Assembly: GCF_026745355.1 (NCBI RefSeq)
Contig: NC_079205.1
Location: 3,826,832-3,890,831, forward strand
Source: Beta vulgaris subsp. vulgaris
Taxonomy: Eukaryota > Streptophyta > Magnoliopsida > Caryophyllales > Amaranthaceae
DNA length: 64,000 nt
Direction: 5' to 3'
The position numbers and the translations under genes were made by a program. Numbering within the stretch: position 1 is the stretch's first letter; each line of letters begins with the position of its first letter. This document shows positions 44,549-57,613 of the stretch, one piece after another. The notes beneath the pieces are model-generated. The model saw only the letters and a list, made by a program, of their open reading frames with translations, was not told the DNA's origin and searched no databases.

Positions 44549-45768
44549 GAACAAATGTTTATTGCCAAATACAATGACTACTTGATTCTAGTAAGAATAC
44601 TTGTTTACTTTTAAGGGAATCATAGGACATATCACAGATTTAGGGACAAAATGTTTGAAAGTACACAAGGAGAAAATATCTTGAGAGCAGTGACTAATCC
44701 ACACTTGTTCTGTGCCAAAGAGAATGAATTTCAAAAGTGACGTGTAACACAATGTCATGAGTTAATAGAAACCTGGAAAGTAATAATCAAAATTTAATAA
44801 ATCTTATTTAATAATAGTTGTATCATTTGTTAGAATTTTTAAATTTGTTGAAATATTAACCTTTTAGAATTTTAATTAATGGAAGTTATTGGTTACAAAA
44901 AGAATGTGTTTCTAAAGCCATGTAAAGATTGAAATAAACCCTTTTTTAGGGACAAAACAATAATGTAAAAGAGAGAATAATTTAAAGGATGACTATATAT
45001 TTTAGTAACAAGAAAACAACAAAAAAGTTGTGGGGTTAAAATTAAATTCATGGGCACCCATAAACCATAATCCTAAAATGCCATCTCCTTGGGAAAAGGA
45101 AAAACATGATAGAAAATAAACCAGCCCAATAAACTAATAAAGTTTAGAGAGACAATAATTCTTAAAGTACCTAGAATACCCTCAAAAGAGAAAAAAAATC
45201 TAAAAATTACCTTAAATAAACTTATTCACTAAACTTGTGCAAACCACGCGCATCTTACGTGGGCTTGGCCCACCATAACAATACCAAAAATAAAAACTCC
45301 AACTTCTCAAAATAAAATTCTTACAAATAAAAATAAAAGTCAAACTTCCCTTCAAAATCTCACTAAATCACAACCGTTGATCCTCACTCCATATCAAATC
45401 ACACGGTAAAAACACCATCATCACCGTTGATTATAACAATCATATAATCTGCGTCACAAACGATAATTCCCCAAAAGCTGAAAAATCATTTATCAAAAAT
45501 AATATTCCTGAAAAATTACAAATAAATACCATAACCATCTACTGTTTTTCTCATTTCTGCCATTTCCCCATACTACATCTTCTTTGTCATCTTCTTCTCT
45601 CTAAATTTTAATGTCATAATTTTTTCCCCCAAATTTTTATCATATGATTGAGAAATTCGGAAATTGTAGGGTTAGGGTTATTAATTTTTGATATTATCTC
45701 ATTTACACCCATCCCTTTCTCTCTCTAGAAATTAAATTTGAAAATTCTCTCTCTCTATCTCTAAAGTC
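44549..45768 (+). promoter_or_regulatory. Upstream region and leader of aconitase gene
   Basis: AT-rich, no gene. Near the start codon a pyrimidine-rich leader (TTTCTCTCTCTAG, then TTCTCTCTCTCTATCTC, 45715-45762) is typical of plant 5' leaders. A TATA box could not be fixed with confidence. No transposon ends were recognised, so the promoter seems free of the insertions seen further left. Confidence 0.45.
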
Positions 45769-48700
45769 ATGATAGCAGGTGCAGCAAAATCTTCTCTCTC
45801 TTCATCTTCTTCTTCAACTTCTCTTTCCCCACTTCTGAGAGCTGCACGACATCGTTTTGTCACCACACTTTCTTCTCCCTCTATATCTTCATCATCTTCA
45901 GCTTCATCTTATTCTCCATCTTCTAGAATTTTCTCTGCTTTTAGATCTCATCCGGTTGCCGGTCACCGTTCGTTAGGTTTTTCATCGGTTATTCGATCTA
46001 TTAGCTCCGCTTCTTCTCGGTGGAGTCACGGTGTTGACTGGAGATCACCGGTCAGTCTTCGGTCTCAGATCGCTGCTTCTCCTCCTCTTGTTGAACGATT
46101 TCAACGCAAGATCGCTACTATGGGTATGAAATTGAATCCGTGATTTTTTTTTTATCATTTTTGAATTTTTTTTGGAAAATTTGTATTCGTTGATGTTTTG
46201 ATTGTGAAAATGACATCGTTTTGTTGTAATTTACTTCGTTGATGTTTTGATTGTGAAATGATATAGTTTTGTTGTAATTTAGATGTTTTTTTTTTGAAAA
46301 ATTTGTAGAAAATTTACTTTGTTGATGTTTTGATTGTGAAAATGACGCTGTTTTTTCTTCTTTGTAAAATTGATAGAAAATTGAAGTTGATGATGTTTTG
46401 ATTGTCGAAATGATGTGGTTTTCGTTGTAATTTTGTATTAGGAATGATTTGTGGTTGTTTGATTTATATATACATGGTTTGAGTTAACAGCAAGTAAGAT
46501 TTGAATAAGAAATGATTAAATCATGGATTATTTTTTTATTATATGATTCACTTTACATTATTCTATCAGTTGATTTTGATTTTGACAGCTGATGACATGT
46601 GATTTGATTGATGATTGGAATAATTTTATTTTTTTAAGGATTTGTGAAGGATAAAGGAAAAAGGAAAATGAAAGATGGATACTAAAAATGGAAAAGATTC
46701 GTATCTGAATTACGAATTCGTGTATTTGTTAATGAATTCTCATGAACTTTTGAAGGATTCATGTTTGCCTGTTATGGTAATTCATTGTAAAAAGAGCTGC
46801 TGTAGTGGTGTTTGTAATCTTTTGATTTCATGATTTTTCAGCTTCAGAGCATCCTTACAAGGAGATCTTCACCAGTCTACCCAAGCCTGGTGGCGGTGAA
46901 TTCGGAAAGTTTTACAGTCTACCAGCTCTGAATGATCCTAGGGTTGGTGAGTGTCACTTTAGAAACTTTTTTCTCTTCATCATTATGGTTCCGGGCTTCT
47001 GAATTTTGATTTTTGATTACATACATGTTAATATTATCTTTCTGATTGTATTGTATATCAGAAAAGCTGCCTTACTCCATTCGGATCCTCTTGGAGTCGG
47101 CTATTCGCAACTGTGATGGTTTCCAAGTCACGAAGGATGACGTGGAGAAAATTATTGACTGGGAAAACTCAGCACCTAAGCTTGTTGAAATCCCATTTAA
47201 GCCTGCTCGTGTGCTTTTACAGGTTTGTTGCGGATTTTAGTGAATGATGTTTGCAGAATGTGTAAATTGTCAAACAAATACCTCAGTTTCTGCTTTTGTT
47301 TTCCAGGATTTCACTGGTGTGCCGGCTGTGGTTGATTTGGCTGCAATGAGGGATGCAATGAAGAACCTCAACAGTGACCCCAACAAGATTAACCCATTGG
47401 TTTGTTTGCTTTTCTTTGCTTAAAATGAAAGATGTAATTTTAGCTCAGAAGCTATGGCACAGTTATTATATATACATGATAGTAATAACTTAAAATAGAA
47501 ATGGAGAGTACTACCATAGTTTTATGCCTTCATAAGAAATTGCATGTGTGCTTTTCCAAAACACCATTTCTGTTATTGAGAAATATATAACAAGTACTGT
47601 GTTGAAGTTCATTGTTTAATCTCTTCCCTCGCTTTACATGTCAGGTTCCTGTGGACCTTGTCATTGATCATTCAGTTCAAGTTGATGTAGCAAGGTCCGA
47701 AAATGCAGTTCAGGCGAATATGGAACTTGAATTTAAGAGGAATGGAGAGAGATTTGGTTTTCTTAAATGGGGATCAACTGCTTTCCAAAACATGCTTGTT
47801 GTTCCACCAGGTTCTGGTATTGTGCACCAGGTGAGACCAGATCTTCATTCTGTCGGCAGGTGCTGGTATTTATATTTTTCCTTTCAAATTTTCGCACGAG
47901 CTAAAAGTTGATTTCTTTCTACATCCTTGGTGTTCCAAACGTACCAGAGTATCTATATTAGACAGTTAAATTCTTGTTCTCTTGATTTATGCTTACTGTT
48001 CTGTACCTACAAGCCACATTATTTTTTTTTCTTTCATCTTGCTTTTGTAATTCATACTCCTTTAAAGATCTCCTCCTTTATAAATAACCGTTTTGTTATC
48101 TCTGTTCTTTATCCCGTGGAAAGTAGCTTTTTGGAATTTGGTTGACTGAGAGGAGATTCCGCCTATGTATTCAGATTGTGGTTTTATATGAATTGACAGG
48201 TCAACTTGGAGTATCTTGGACGGGTTGTTTTCAACAATGGCGGACTTCTTTATCCTGATAGTGTAGTTGGTACTGATTCACACACAACCATGATTGATGG
48301 GCTAGGTGTTGCTGGATGGGGAGTTGGAGGAATTGAAGCTGAGGCAACTATGCTTGGTCAGGTCGGTGGTTTTTATTAGATTTTCTTCCTTTACATTATA
48401 ACACATTTTACCGTCAAAATATTTTTGTTTAGTGGAAGGTTGGAATCAAGTAGGCTTAATTCAAGTTATCTCTGCTTACTTTTTTTTTTTACCTGAATGT
48501 CTATTAGTTGATGTTGGTCCCAACTGTAATTTACAGCTGCGCTTGGCAATGATAGATTTTTCTTCAGTACTTTTGTATTTTTCTTTGTTGAGAACTTTAC
48601 AAGCGCGCTTTTTTGATCTAATGAAGATGTGAGACATCATTTATCTTTGGTCATGGCAATGTCATTTACCTTGTTTAATACTCCTATGTCACATGTTTCT

Positions 48701-51700
48701 TTTCAATTACTAAACCATAAGCATCTGGGAGTGGCTTTTCTGTCAGATCTGCGTCTTTGTTAATCTAAGAGGTGCTTGCACTAATATATTTTGCATCACT
48801 GGTGATTACATATGTGATTGGGTTCCATCTTGTGCTCCCCTGCTGTACGTATTGCATTATTGTGCTTTTAGTTATAAAAGGCCTCTCGAGAATGGATTTG
48901 GGTTTTCCTTTTAACGTTGGGTGAGTTTATTTGGACAGCCCATGAGCATGGTTTTGCCTGGTGTTGTTGGATTCAAGATGACCGGAAAATTGCGGGATGG
49001 TGTCACAGCTACAGACTTGGTGTTGACGGCAACACAAATGTTAAGGAAGCATGGAGTTGTTGGCAAGTTCGTTGAGTTCCATGGTAAGTTTGTGGATGGT
49101 TACTTGTGGAGAGGGTTATGGTTTTGACAGGGTCAGTTTTGAAAATTAATGCTCTTTCTCGCGCATGCAGGTCAGGGAATGAGTCAGCTATCACTTGCTG
49201 ACAGGGCTACTATTGCAAATATGTCTCCTGAATATGGAGCAACCATGGGTTTCTTCCCAGTGGATCATGTTACTTTGGAATACCTAAAATTGACAGGAAG
49301 AAGTGATGATACTGTGAGTATAAAAAACAATAAACAAATCTTTGTTTACTTTTAATATATGTTCATTGTTCATAGAAATAGTAGGTTTCACGGTAAATTG
49401 ATAGATCTGAATTTGTGTTTCTTCAATTGCAGGTTTCTATGATTGAGCAATATTTACGCGCAAATAAAATGTTTGTTGACTACAGTGAGGTGAACTTGAT
49501 AAAATTTTACAGCCTTCAGCTTTTTATATAGTCAAGATGTTGACATATTCTGGTCTAATATGAAAATATCATGCTCATTCAGCCACAACAAGAACGAGTA
49601 TATTCATCATATCTAGAGTTGGATTTAGCAGAAGTGGAGCCATGCATTTCAGGACCAAAACGGTACACTTTCTCATAATTTGAACTCGTTTTTATTGATT
49701 TTTCAATATTTTTTCTCATAGGATTTTTAATTTTATGCTTATGTGAACTGTTGTTAGGCCACATGACCGTGTACCTTTGAAGGAAATGAAGGACGATTGG
49801 CATTCGTGTCTTAACAACAAAGTTGGCTTTAAGGTAAACCATCGATTAGTTTTGGTGAACTTTGGAATGTCTTTTCTTGTTTCTTCGTTCCGCTTGTTTT
49901 ACATGGCCACTGTTTCAGTTTATATTCATTTCTGTTTATGTTTGGGAGTAATAGTTTGCATTCATTTCTGATGATATTGCTATTTGTCTAGGGTTTTGCT
50001 ATTCCAATGGAAGAGCAGGAGAAAGTTGCTAAATTTTCATTCCATGGCCAGCCTGCTGAATTGAAGCATGGTAGTGTTGTCATAGCAGCTATAACAAGTT
50101 GCACAAACACATCAAACCCCAGTGTTATGTTAGGTGCTGCTTTGGTTGCAAAGAAAGCTAGTGAGCTTGGTTTGGAGGTCAGTACTTAATTTGACTTTTG
50201 AGAATATGTTTCTGCTCGCCTTGCAATTAGCTATTTTGTAAGGTGTTAACCTCTTGTGCTTGTTACGAGTTTGTGTTTTTGAATTCATTCCTAACACTCT
50301 GGTGGTTGCTTAACCCTGTCCTCTTGTTAGCAAATTCCAACATAATCTGTAAACTTTGTTTTATTTTCTCGTTTCTAAATTAATGCAACACTTTGAATTT
50401 TGTACTATTCATATACAAATTTTGACCTTAGTTATCTCGAATATAGAAAAAACTTGTACTGTGTACATTACCCTCCGTGCATATTGTCATAATATGAACT
50501 TTTATGATGTTTACAAATAGGTGCAATTGCATTTCTTTAGAAAGGGAGGAAGTATGTTTCATGCCTTGGTTTATTGGCTTTTAAAGGTTTTCAGTTTATA
50601 AGATATGAATTGAACAGGCTATTACGAATACCCGTTTTACCTTAAAAAACTGTAGCTTACTCTTCTTTTATACGGAGATAGCTGCTTGTTTAATATTTAT
50701 AAATGCAGTATAGCTTCGGCAGCTGTGAATAAGAATAGTGGTTCATTGTTGTATATATGTGTATATATATGATATGTGTGTGTGTGTGTGTGTGTACATA
50801 TTATGAATGAATTTTTTAAAAATCAGTCTTTTCCCATGTTTGGTGGCATCTCATAGTGGATAGACTAGAGAAGAACAGATAGCTTGGCAGATTTGTGGGT
50901 GAAACGACGACTTTAAATAATATTAATATTTGGTTATCTTGTGATACTTTTGGGATAATATTTTATATTTTCCCCTAATTGTGGGGATGAAGTGTGGGGC
51001 ATCGGAGATTCTCTTATATATACATTATTTTAAAAGGGAAATGGAAAATGAGTCATGGTGGTAAGGAGTAGTACTTCTAAGTTCTAGTACCATTGATGTT
51101 GTTAGTATTGTGCGTATCACTAGCTTTATTCTGCACTCGTTACCATCCAAGTTTATGAAGTGGCTGATCCAGTTACCCATTTTGAAAGGGGTGGAGGTTA
51201 GTGCACTGGTCCAGTTATTCCTTTATATACTGTCATTATGTTTTGTTTGGTAATGTGGTTATAATGCGTAGTGCATTTCTGTGACACCAAATGTTGACAT
51301 ATTATCTGACCTTATTCATTGGTTCGTTTAATTATTTTGACATGTCGCTCGGATTTTATTCCTGAATGTTGTATATGTTCTTTATTTTATCAGGTCAAAC
51401 CCTGGGTTAAAACTAGTCTGGCTCCTGGTTCTGGAGTAGTAACAAAATATCTGCTGAAGAGGTATTGATTTTTGTCATTAATTGACTTGACGGCTTACCT
51501 TGACTTTTATGTTTGTCTATTGACTGAATTTTTCACTTGTGTTTTATAGTGGTCTACAAAAATACTTGGATCAACAGGGATTCAACATTGTTGGTTACGG
51601 TTGCACTACCTGTATTGGGAACTCTGGTGATCTAGATGAATCTGTGTCTGCAGCTATAACTGAAAATGGTATGTTTTATATGTACGGTTAAACTTCAGCG

Positions 51701-54700
51701 TTCTTTCTGTTACTGAGGGAAATCCTTTTAATGCATTATTGCAAACGATTTGTAGTTTTTTGGCTTAGTATCTGGGTTTATTAGGACTTAAACAATTGGA
51801 TCGAAATTTGGTGTTATACTGGCAATATGTAGTTATTGTGCATGAACTCTACTCACACAAAAGAAAGAGAATAAGGGAAGAAGAAGAGAAGTTAGCTAAG
51901 GATAGTATTATGCTTGTATTGATAATTCCCCCAAGGGTGCGGTACTCTGTGGGTGAACTTCAGCTTTCGAGAGACCGGTATCTCCTAATACAAAATATCT
52001 AAAAACATTTCCCAATCATTTCTTTCTCTACCATTTTCTTATTTATGGAGCTATTACAACCAAAAGATGCTTTCCTTCTCTCATCATCATTTTGTTTTTT
52101 CTCTCTGTAACTTATCACATATGAGTCACCCTTTACACCCCCGCAGTAATTACTTAGATACCTTCCTGCTATAGGTGAAGCAAATGGCAGGGTGCTCTGT
52201 GGATGAATTGCATATTGGTCTGTGATAGCAGTTCATTTCACTTCATTTAAATTTTCTGTCTTCTCTGATTCATGGTAGAGCACCATGCATTTGTATTTGA
52301 TACCTTTTTCTCTAAGTGGCTTATATGTTCTGTTAGCAGTTTTTTTGGTCACAAATCATTGTTGCTTTTCAAAAAAACTTCTGTATCAAGTCGGCTATTA
52401 GGATAATGCTGAATTGGACTGATTAACATATGACTAGGCTTTCATGATGTAGATAAGTATAAAACATACTTAAATATTGATAGAGCATGTCCAGTAATGT
52501 TAGTATATGAAAGGTGCCTTGTTTGTTACAGAACAGTTGTATTGGCATTGTAGTAACTTGATTATTAATCTGCATGACTAAAGAGTTGTTGCTATCTGAC
52601 ATGCGTGCCTTTTTTTTTTAGATGTTGTTGCGGCAGCTGTGCTTTCTGGTAACCGTAATTTTGAAGGGCGTGTTCACCCCCTGACACGTGCCAACTACCT
52701 TGCTTCCCCTCCATTGGTTGTTGCATATGCGTTGGCCGGAACAGTAAGTATTCTCACTTCGAAATATGCAAACTCACATCTTAATTGGATTCGATCGGCA
52801 CTACAAACCTTGGAAATTGTTTATGGGATCCAACATTTTTGTAGAAATTGTGGGCTTTATAATGTATGCTTTGTGTAATATGGCATGCTTTCATCTTTGT
52901 GAAATTGTGCCATTTTAAAAAAGCTAGTTCTTATGGAATTATCAAGTCTGTGAAGTATGAAAAATAATTTGTTTTGACGAGAGGGTACGCTGTAGTAGTG
53001 ATTAGTGAACAAGGGCAGGATGTGATGTTTGTTCCAGATGTTTTCTTCACTGCATTTGAGATGAATTGGTGAATGTAAGGAACACCTGTGAACCTGAAGG
53101 ATGATATGGAGCTAAAGAATTATTACCTTATCTGGAAGTTGGATACACAAACTGGGTGAAGTCTACTTTTACTGATGTATTATTATTGTTACAAGGATTT
53201 TGCATCTATCACAAGGCATTGACTTTTGATTTATAGTTGGTGATGCTGTTGCAATTTGCAACCTTGTTAAATGGAAGCTGAAACGTGGAAACTAAAAAGT
53301 GTTAAAACTTAATTATTATACGATTAAGCCTCGTGGATATAATTAATTTGGCTGACTGAGAGAAGATTCCGCCTATGTATTCAAAAAGTTTACTCGTCTT
53401 AGGACTTAGGAGTGATTTTTCCATTGAAGGGAGAGAATATGACTGATACAAGTTGTGACTTGGAACAACGCATGCATTAGTTAGGTGGATGCTTGATCTA
53501 GCTGTAATGAAAGAATTATGGCCTTAACTTTTCTGCTATGATGTTGCTAAAATCTTTCGTTATATTTCATTCTTCTTTGCCTAGCGTTCAGTTCTCGTGT
53601 TACCTGCAGTATACAAGATTTACTGGATGTGAGTTTAGCTACAAGCTTTTATTATACTGGGTTTATATGTCTGGGGGATACAATTTGAACAGTAATTAAA
53701 GTTGTGGCAACAAGGGTCATTGCAGTTGTCTACTTGCTCAAATTGTTGATTCATTTACGAGGATCAGAACCCAAAAAGATTACACAATTTGTTAGCATTA
53801 CTACTTTTCTTTTAGTCTTCAGTTTTGCTGTTCTATGTCGTCATTGACTCATCACCAGATTCTTCAAAAACAGTTGTTGTACAGAAGAGACATAGTTGAA
53901 AGTATTGATTGACCTCAATAATGTTGTGTACTACAGGTTGACATTGACTTTGAGAAAGAGCCTATTGGTACAGGAAAGGATGGCAAGAGTGTATACTTCA
54001 GAGATATTTGGCCTAGCAATGAAGAGATAGCTCAGGTATATGTCCCTCTGATATGTCCTTTAGGCAGTTTTAATTATGAGACGGTGAATGATAATGTGTG
54101 TTATGGCGTTGGTCTTATGTCGGTGTAGGTTGTGCAATCAAGTGTTTTGCCAGACATGTTCAGGAGTACTTATGAGGCTATCACCAAGGGTAACCCCATG
54201 TGGAACTCTCTGGAAGTTCCTACTGGCACTCTTTACCAGTGGGATTCCAAGTCAACATATATTCATGAACCTCCATATTTCAAGGACATGAGCTTGAACC
54301 CACCGGGTCCTTTTGGAGTGAAGGATGCCTACTGCCTTCTCAATTTTGGCGATAGTATCACTACTGATCACATCTCTCCAGCTGGAAGCATCCACAAGGA
54401 CAGTCCTGCAGCCAAGTTTCTCATGGAACATGGGGTTGATCGCAAGGACTTCAACTCATATGGTAGCCGCAGAGGTAATGATGAAGTGATGGCTAGGGGT
54501 ACCTTTGCAAATATTCGCATTGTTAACAAGCTGTTGAATGGAGAAGTTGGCCCTAAGACAGTTCATGTTCCTACTGGGGAGAAACTATATGTTTTTGACG
54601 CTGCAATGGTACAATTTAATCTTCCTTTTCTGCGTCTCTTTAGTATGTAACGTTCTTGACAATGATAAATTAATATAGAAAGTGAATCATTTGAGAACCC

Positions 54701-55839
54701 ATTCTCTATTTCTTCCAATTGCAGAAATACAAGGAAGCTGGTCATCAGACAATTGTTTTGGCTGGTGCTGAATATGGAAGTGGGAGTTCTAGGGATTGGG
54801 CTGCTAAGGGCCCAATGTTACAGGTGAGTGAATCTTGTGTGTGGTCTGGTCTGGTCTGGTCTAGTTACAATTATACTTGTCTTGACAATTTCTCCTTATC
54901 AATACGAGGAGAATGATTCTTGGGAGCAAACACTACTATCTAATTGGATCATGTCATGATATTTAATATTAAGCATATTATATAGAGTTTTGGAGGATGC
55001 ACTTCCACTGTTTTTCTCTATTGCACGATGTTATTCATAATACTGGAATTTTTTGACTAATACTTTATATAATAACAAATATTCTTCATTTCAATAGATT
55101 TTTTCAAGGTATCGACTTTTAAATTATTTTAATAATATAATTGAAGATATGGTCTAAGTTGTGTATTGGCAAGCTTATAATGTCATATGATGCAGTATAA
55201 AAAGAGCGGAGAAAGTATATAATTAGGATGTGGGGTAAGAGAAAAATAGAGTGTGATGTTGAATAAACAATCTCAGAGTAATATGCATATTGAGTATGAA
55301 CTCTTGCTACAATACTCTGAAAGGTTATAAATCTTATACCATTGAATAGCTTGGAGTAAGCTTAGGAAAGTTATTGGATGTTGCTTTGAGTAAGCGTTGA
55401 AAACTAGTAACATGACTGAACGATTTCCTAACAGGGGGTGAAAGCTGTGATTGCCAAGAGTTTTGAGAGGATCCATCGTAGCAACCTTGTGGGTATGGGA
55501 GTCATCCCTCTTTGCTTCAAAGCTGGTGAGGATGCAGACACATTGGGATTGACTGGTCACGAGCGATACACCATTGACCTTCCCTCCAAGGTTAGCGAGA
55601 TCAGACCTGGACAAGATATCACTGTAACCACTGACAGTGGAAAGTCCTTTACTTGCACCCTTCGTTTCGATACTGAGGTATGCTCACTGATCCCATTTGT
55701 TCAAAGTTCTTATAATTTCTTATTTTAGTTAGAACTTGTGGGTTGATTCTTTGTAATTGTTGTATTTTAGGTGGAACTTGCTTACTTTGACCATGGTGGT
55801 ATCCTTCCATACGTCATCCGCCAGTTGATGAAGAATTAA
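45769..55839 (+). CDS. ACO: Aconitate hydratase, mitochondrial
   Basis: Twenty exons give 1015 residues. Exons: 45769-46123, 46842-46946, 47062-47222, 47307-47399, 47645-47830, 48200-48361, 48939-49083, 49171-49313, 49433-49489, 49583-49662, 49758-49833, 49992-50177, 51394-51461, 51550-51668, 52622-52743, 53937-54035, 54129-54608, 54725-54823, 55435-55677, 55771-55839. All have GT/AG borders and matching phases. Residues 1 to about 115 are Ser/Arg-rich with almost no acids: a mitochondrial presequence. Then follow the aconitase domains, with [19 protein letters not shown], the Fe-S ligands Cys558 (TSCTN), Cys624 and Cys627 ([10 protein letters not shown]), and the swivel domain ([17 protein letters not shown]). 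The 66+3 spacing of the cysteines is the same as in IRP1-type aconitases. It converts citrate to isocitrate in the TCA cycle. Closest in layout to Arabidopsis ACO2/ACO3. Exon 18 ends at Gln before GVKAV; all else looks normal. Confidence 0.96.
46187..46435. repeat. Four-copy repeat in aconitase intron 1
   Basis: The unit GTTGATGTTTTGATTGTGAAA recurs four times (about 46188, 46238, 46321 and 46389), each followed by ATGA.....TTTTGTTGTAATTT-like sequence. Here the unit is quoted in parts: GTTGATGTTTTGATTG then TGAAA. Spacing is irregular (50, 83 and 68 bp). Confidence 0.75.
50471..50552. mobile_element. Short Stowaway-like MITE in aconitase intron 12
   Basis: 82 bp between TA dinucleotides; left CCCTCCGTGCATA, right (reversed) CTTCCTCCCTTTCTA. 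The end match is weak; this may be a shrunken copy. Confidence 0.35.
50776..50795. repeat. (TG)n microsatellite
   Basis: A TG dinucleotide run within intron 12 of the aconitase gene, next to a TATATG-rich stretch. Confidence 0.85.
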
Positions 55840-56100
55840 TCGGTTCAGTTTTCCCGTGTTTATCCTTTCTCACTCACCTTTTCCGTTGAGGTTTATACGT
55901 GACATTGGTTGTTGAAGTTGTGGGTTTTTCGAATGTCATAGATTGTGACTACAAGTTTTCTTCCATGTAGTCTGAGCAAGAGAAGTTTAAATAAAGAAAG
56001 ATCGGGTTTAGAACATTTAAACTATCCCTTTAAAGGATCTAAAAGAGGTATTTGATTGCCTTGTAGTCATTTCCTTTGTTAATAAAAATTTTTCTTTGCC
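55840..56100 (+). terminator. 3' untranslated region and poly(A) signals of aconitase
   Basis: AATAAA at 55990-55995 and again at 56081-56086, both within 250 bp of the stop codon. Either can serve as the near-upstream poly(A) signal. On the opposite strand the next unit is convergent. Confidence 0.6.
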
Positions 56101-56266
56101 AAAAGGCATCTAGTCCAACCGTAGTACTTCTCGTTATGGGAGCTGTCAAAATGTAGTGAAAAAAAATGTGGCGATTATGTACAGACTCATGCTAAGCTGG
56201 TTTTTTCTTATTTATTTGGGTTGTATGCAATAGCATCATGTCATCCAACAACCAAGAAACTTCTTT

Positions 56267-56511
56267 CTACTCTTTGTGACTTCGATTCTTAAGAGCAGCA
56301 TCACGTCCTTTTGCCTCCACACTTTCTCTTTCTTCTGCAACGGCCAGGTTCAACTGAGCTTTCATATCGCTCAGCTGGCTGTGGGTACAGGGTGTGGACG
56401 TTTGTGTAGGCTGTTTGCTCTCCTCTGCTGCGCTCTTTGATGGTAATTTGGTGAGTTTTGCATTAGCTGTTGTGTTCTTCAACGCTCTCTTTGATGGCGC
56501 ATCTGCTGTTT
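56267..56511 (-). CDS. Candidate terminal exon of unknown gene
   Basis: A minus-strand acceptor (long T-run then GCAG) leads into 81 open codons ending in TAG. The peptide is charged and helix-prone: ALKNTTANAKLTKLPSKS, then LSDMKAQLNLAVAEERESVE. It lies 1.1 kb downstream of the stop of the RNI-like gene on the same strand. It could be a last exon of a longer form of that gene, of a separate small gene, or noise. The acceptor implies a one-base carry from an exon I could not locate. Confidence 0.35.
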
Positions 56512-57101
56512 CTGCAAAAAAAAATTACATTGTAGAGCTCTGATGGGCGGACTTTTGGGCATATATAACTTACCTTTTATAGTATATGATTAGCTTGTGG
56601 TTGTGTAGTTAAATTGTTGATTTATCTTTTAATAGCATACTGTCATCTTTACTATGCTTGGCCTACTGAAATTCGGTACCTGAGTTTTCTATTTCTTTTC
56701 ATTCAAAAACAATTTATTCTACAAAATTCAGAAGCAAACCATTCTTTTCAGTAACAGAGATTCCCAAGTTGCAATGCAACAGTCGAAGGACAAGGTCTTT
56801 GAAAATTAATCTATGTTGTTTATGTTGTTTGGCAAGTGGTGTGCATGGAATTGGAGTTGAACAAACAAATAAAGTGTTCGTTTACTGTGGTAACTTTGCA
56901 AGTTCATAGTCATGAATGATATGTCTTCGGATTGTTTTTTTTTTTGTTTGTTATTTCCCGATGATAGTCAATTTCGAGTTTGAAGTATCACGTTTTCTGT
57001 AATCATTGGCATTCATCATAGGCATATCAGAAAGGACAATAACACTCTACAACGGTATAACAAATTAACATTGAAGTTAAGGTGGCCATAAAAAACATAT
57101 A

Positions 57102-57358
57102 TTTCCTCCGTTTCATAATATATGCAACACTTGTACTTTTCACGCATGTCAATGCAAAAATTTGAAGACATATCTCTAATTTCGCATTTGTGAAAATTAT
57201 AAAAAGTACATATTAAAAAAATACATATTAAGACGAATCTAACAAAATTTTACATAACTAAATTTTTATTCACGTATAAATTACAAACGATAGTCAAAAT
57301 GAAATTTGTGAATCGTGTAGAAAGTCAAAGCTTTATACATAATATGTAACGAAGGAAG
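57102..57358. mobile_element. Stowaway-like MITE
   Basis: Left end TTTCCTCCGTTTCATAATATA; right end reversed ATCTTCCTTCGTTACATATTA; internal AATTTGTG and GTCAAA words pair inside. About 257 bp and AT-rich. Borders are TA-rich, so the exact duplication is ambiguous. Confidence 0.65.
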
Positions 57359-57613
57359 ATGGTTTATGAACTTTGTGGTCTCATCTGCATATTCATATGT
57401 GGTATTCTGACAACACAAATCTTTCCCCAGCTATGAACTCCTCTGTACAAGTCCATTACTATGACGATAGAACAAATTCGACAGATATAATCTCCCCCAC
57501 ATTCTGTTCTTCAATAATATTATACAATTGAACAAGAAAAAACAGCAAAACACAACAGAAGCGGCTGAAAGGGGAAGGGGGAATAAGCATAGCCACTAAG
57601 CAGAACTACAATG

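Noticed and set aside
51796..52002. Open frame inside aconitase intron 14
   Set aside because: Exon phases on either side join perfectly without it, and the family has no insertion here.
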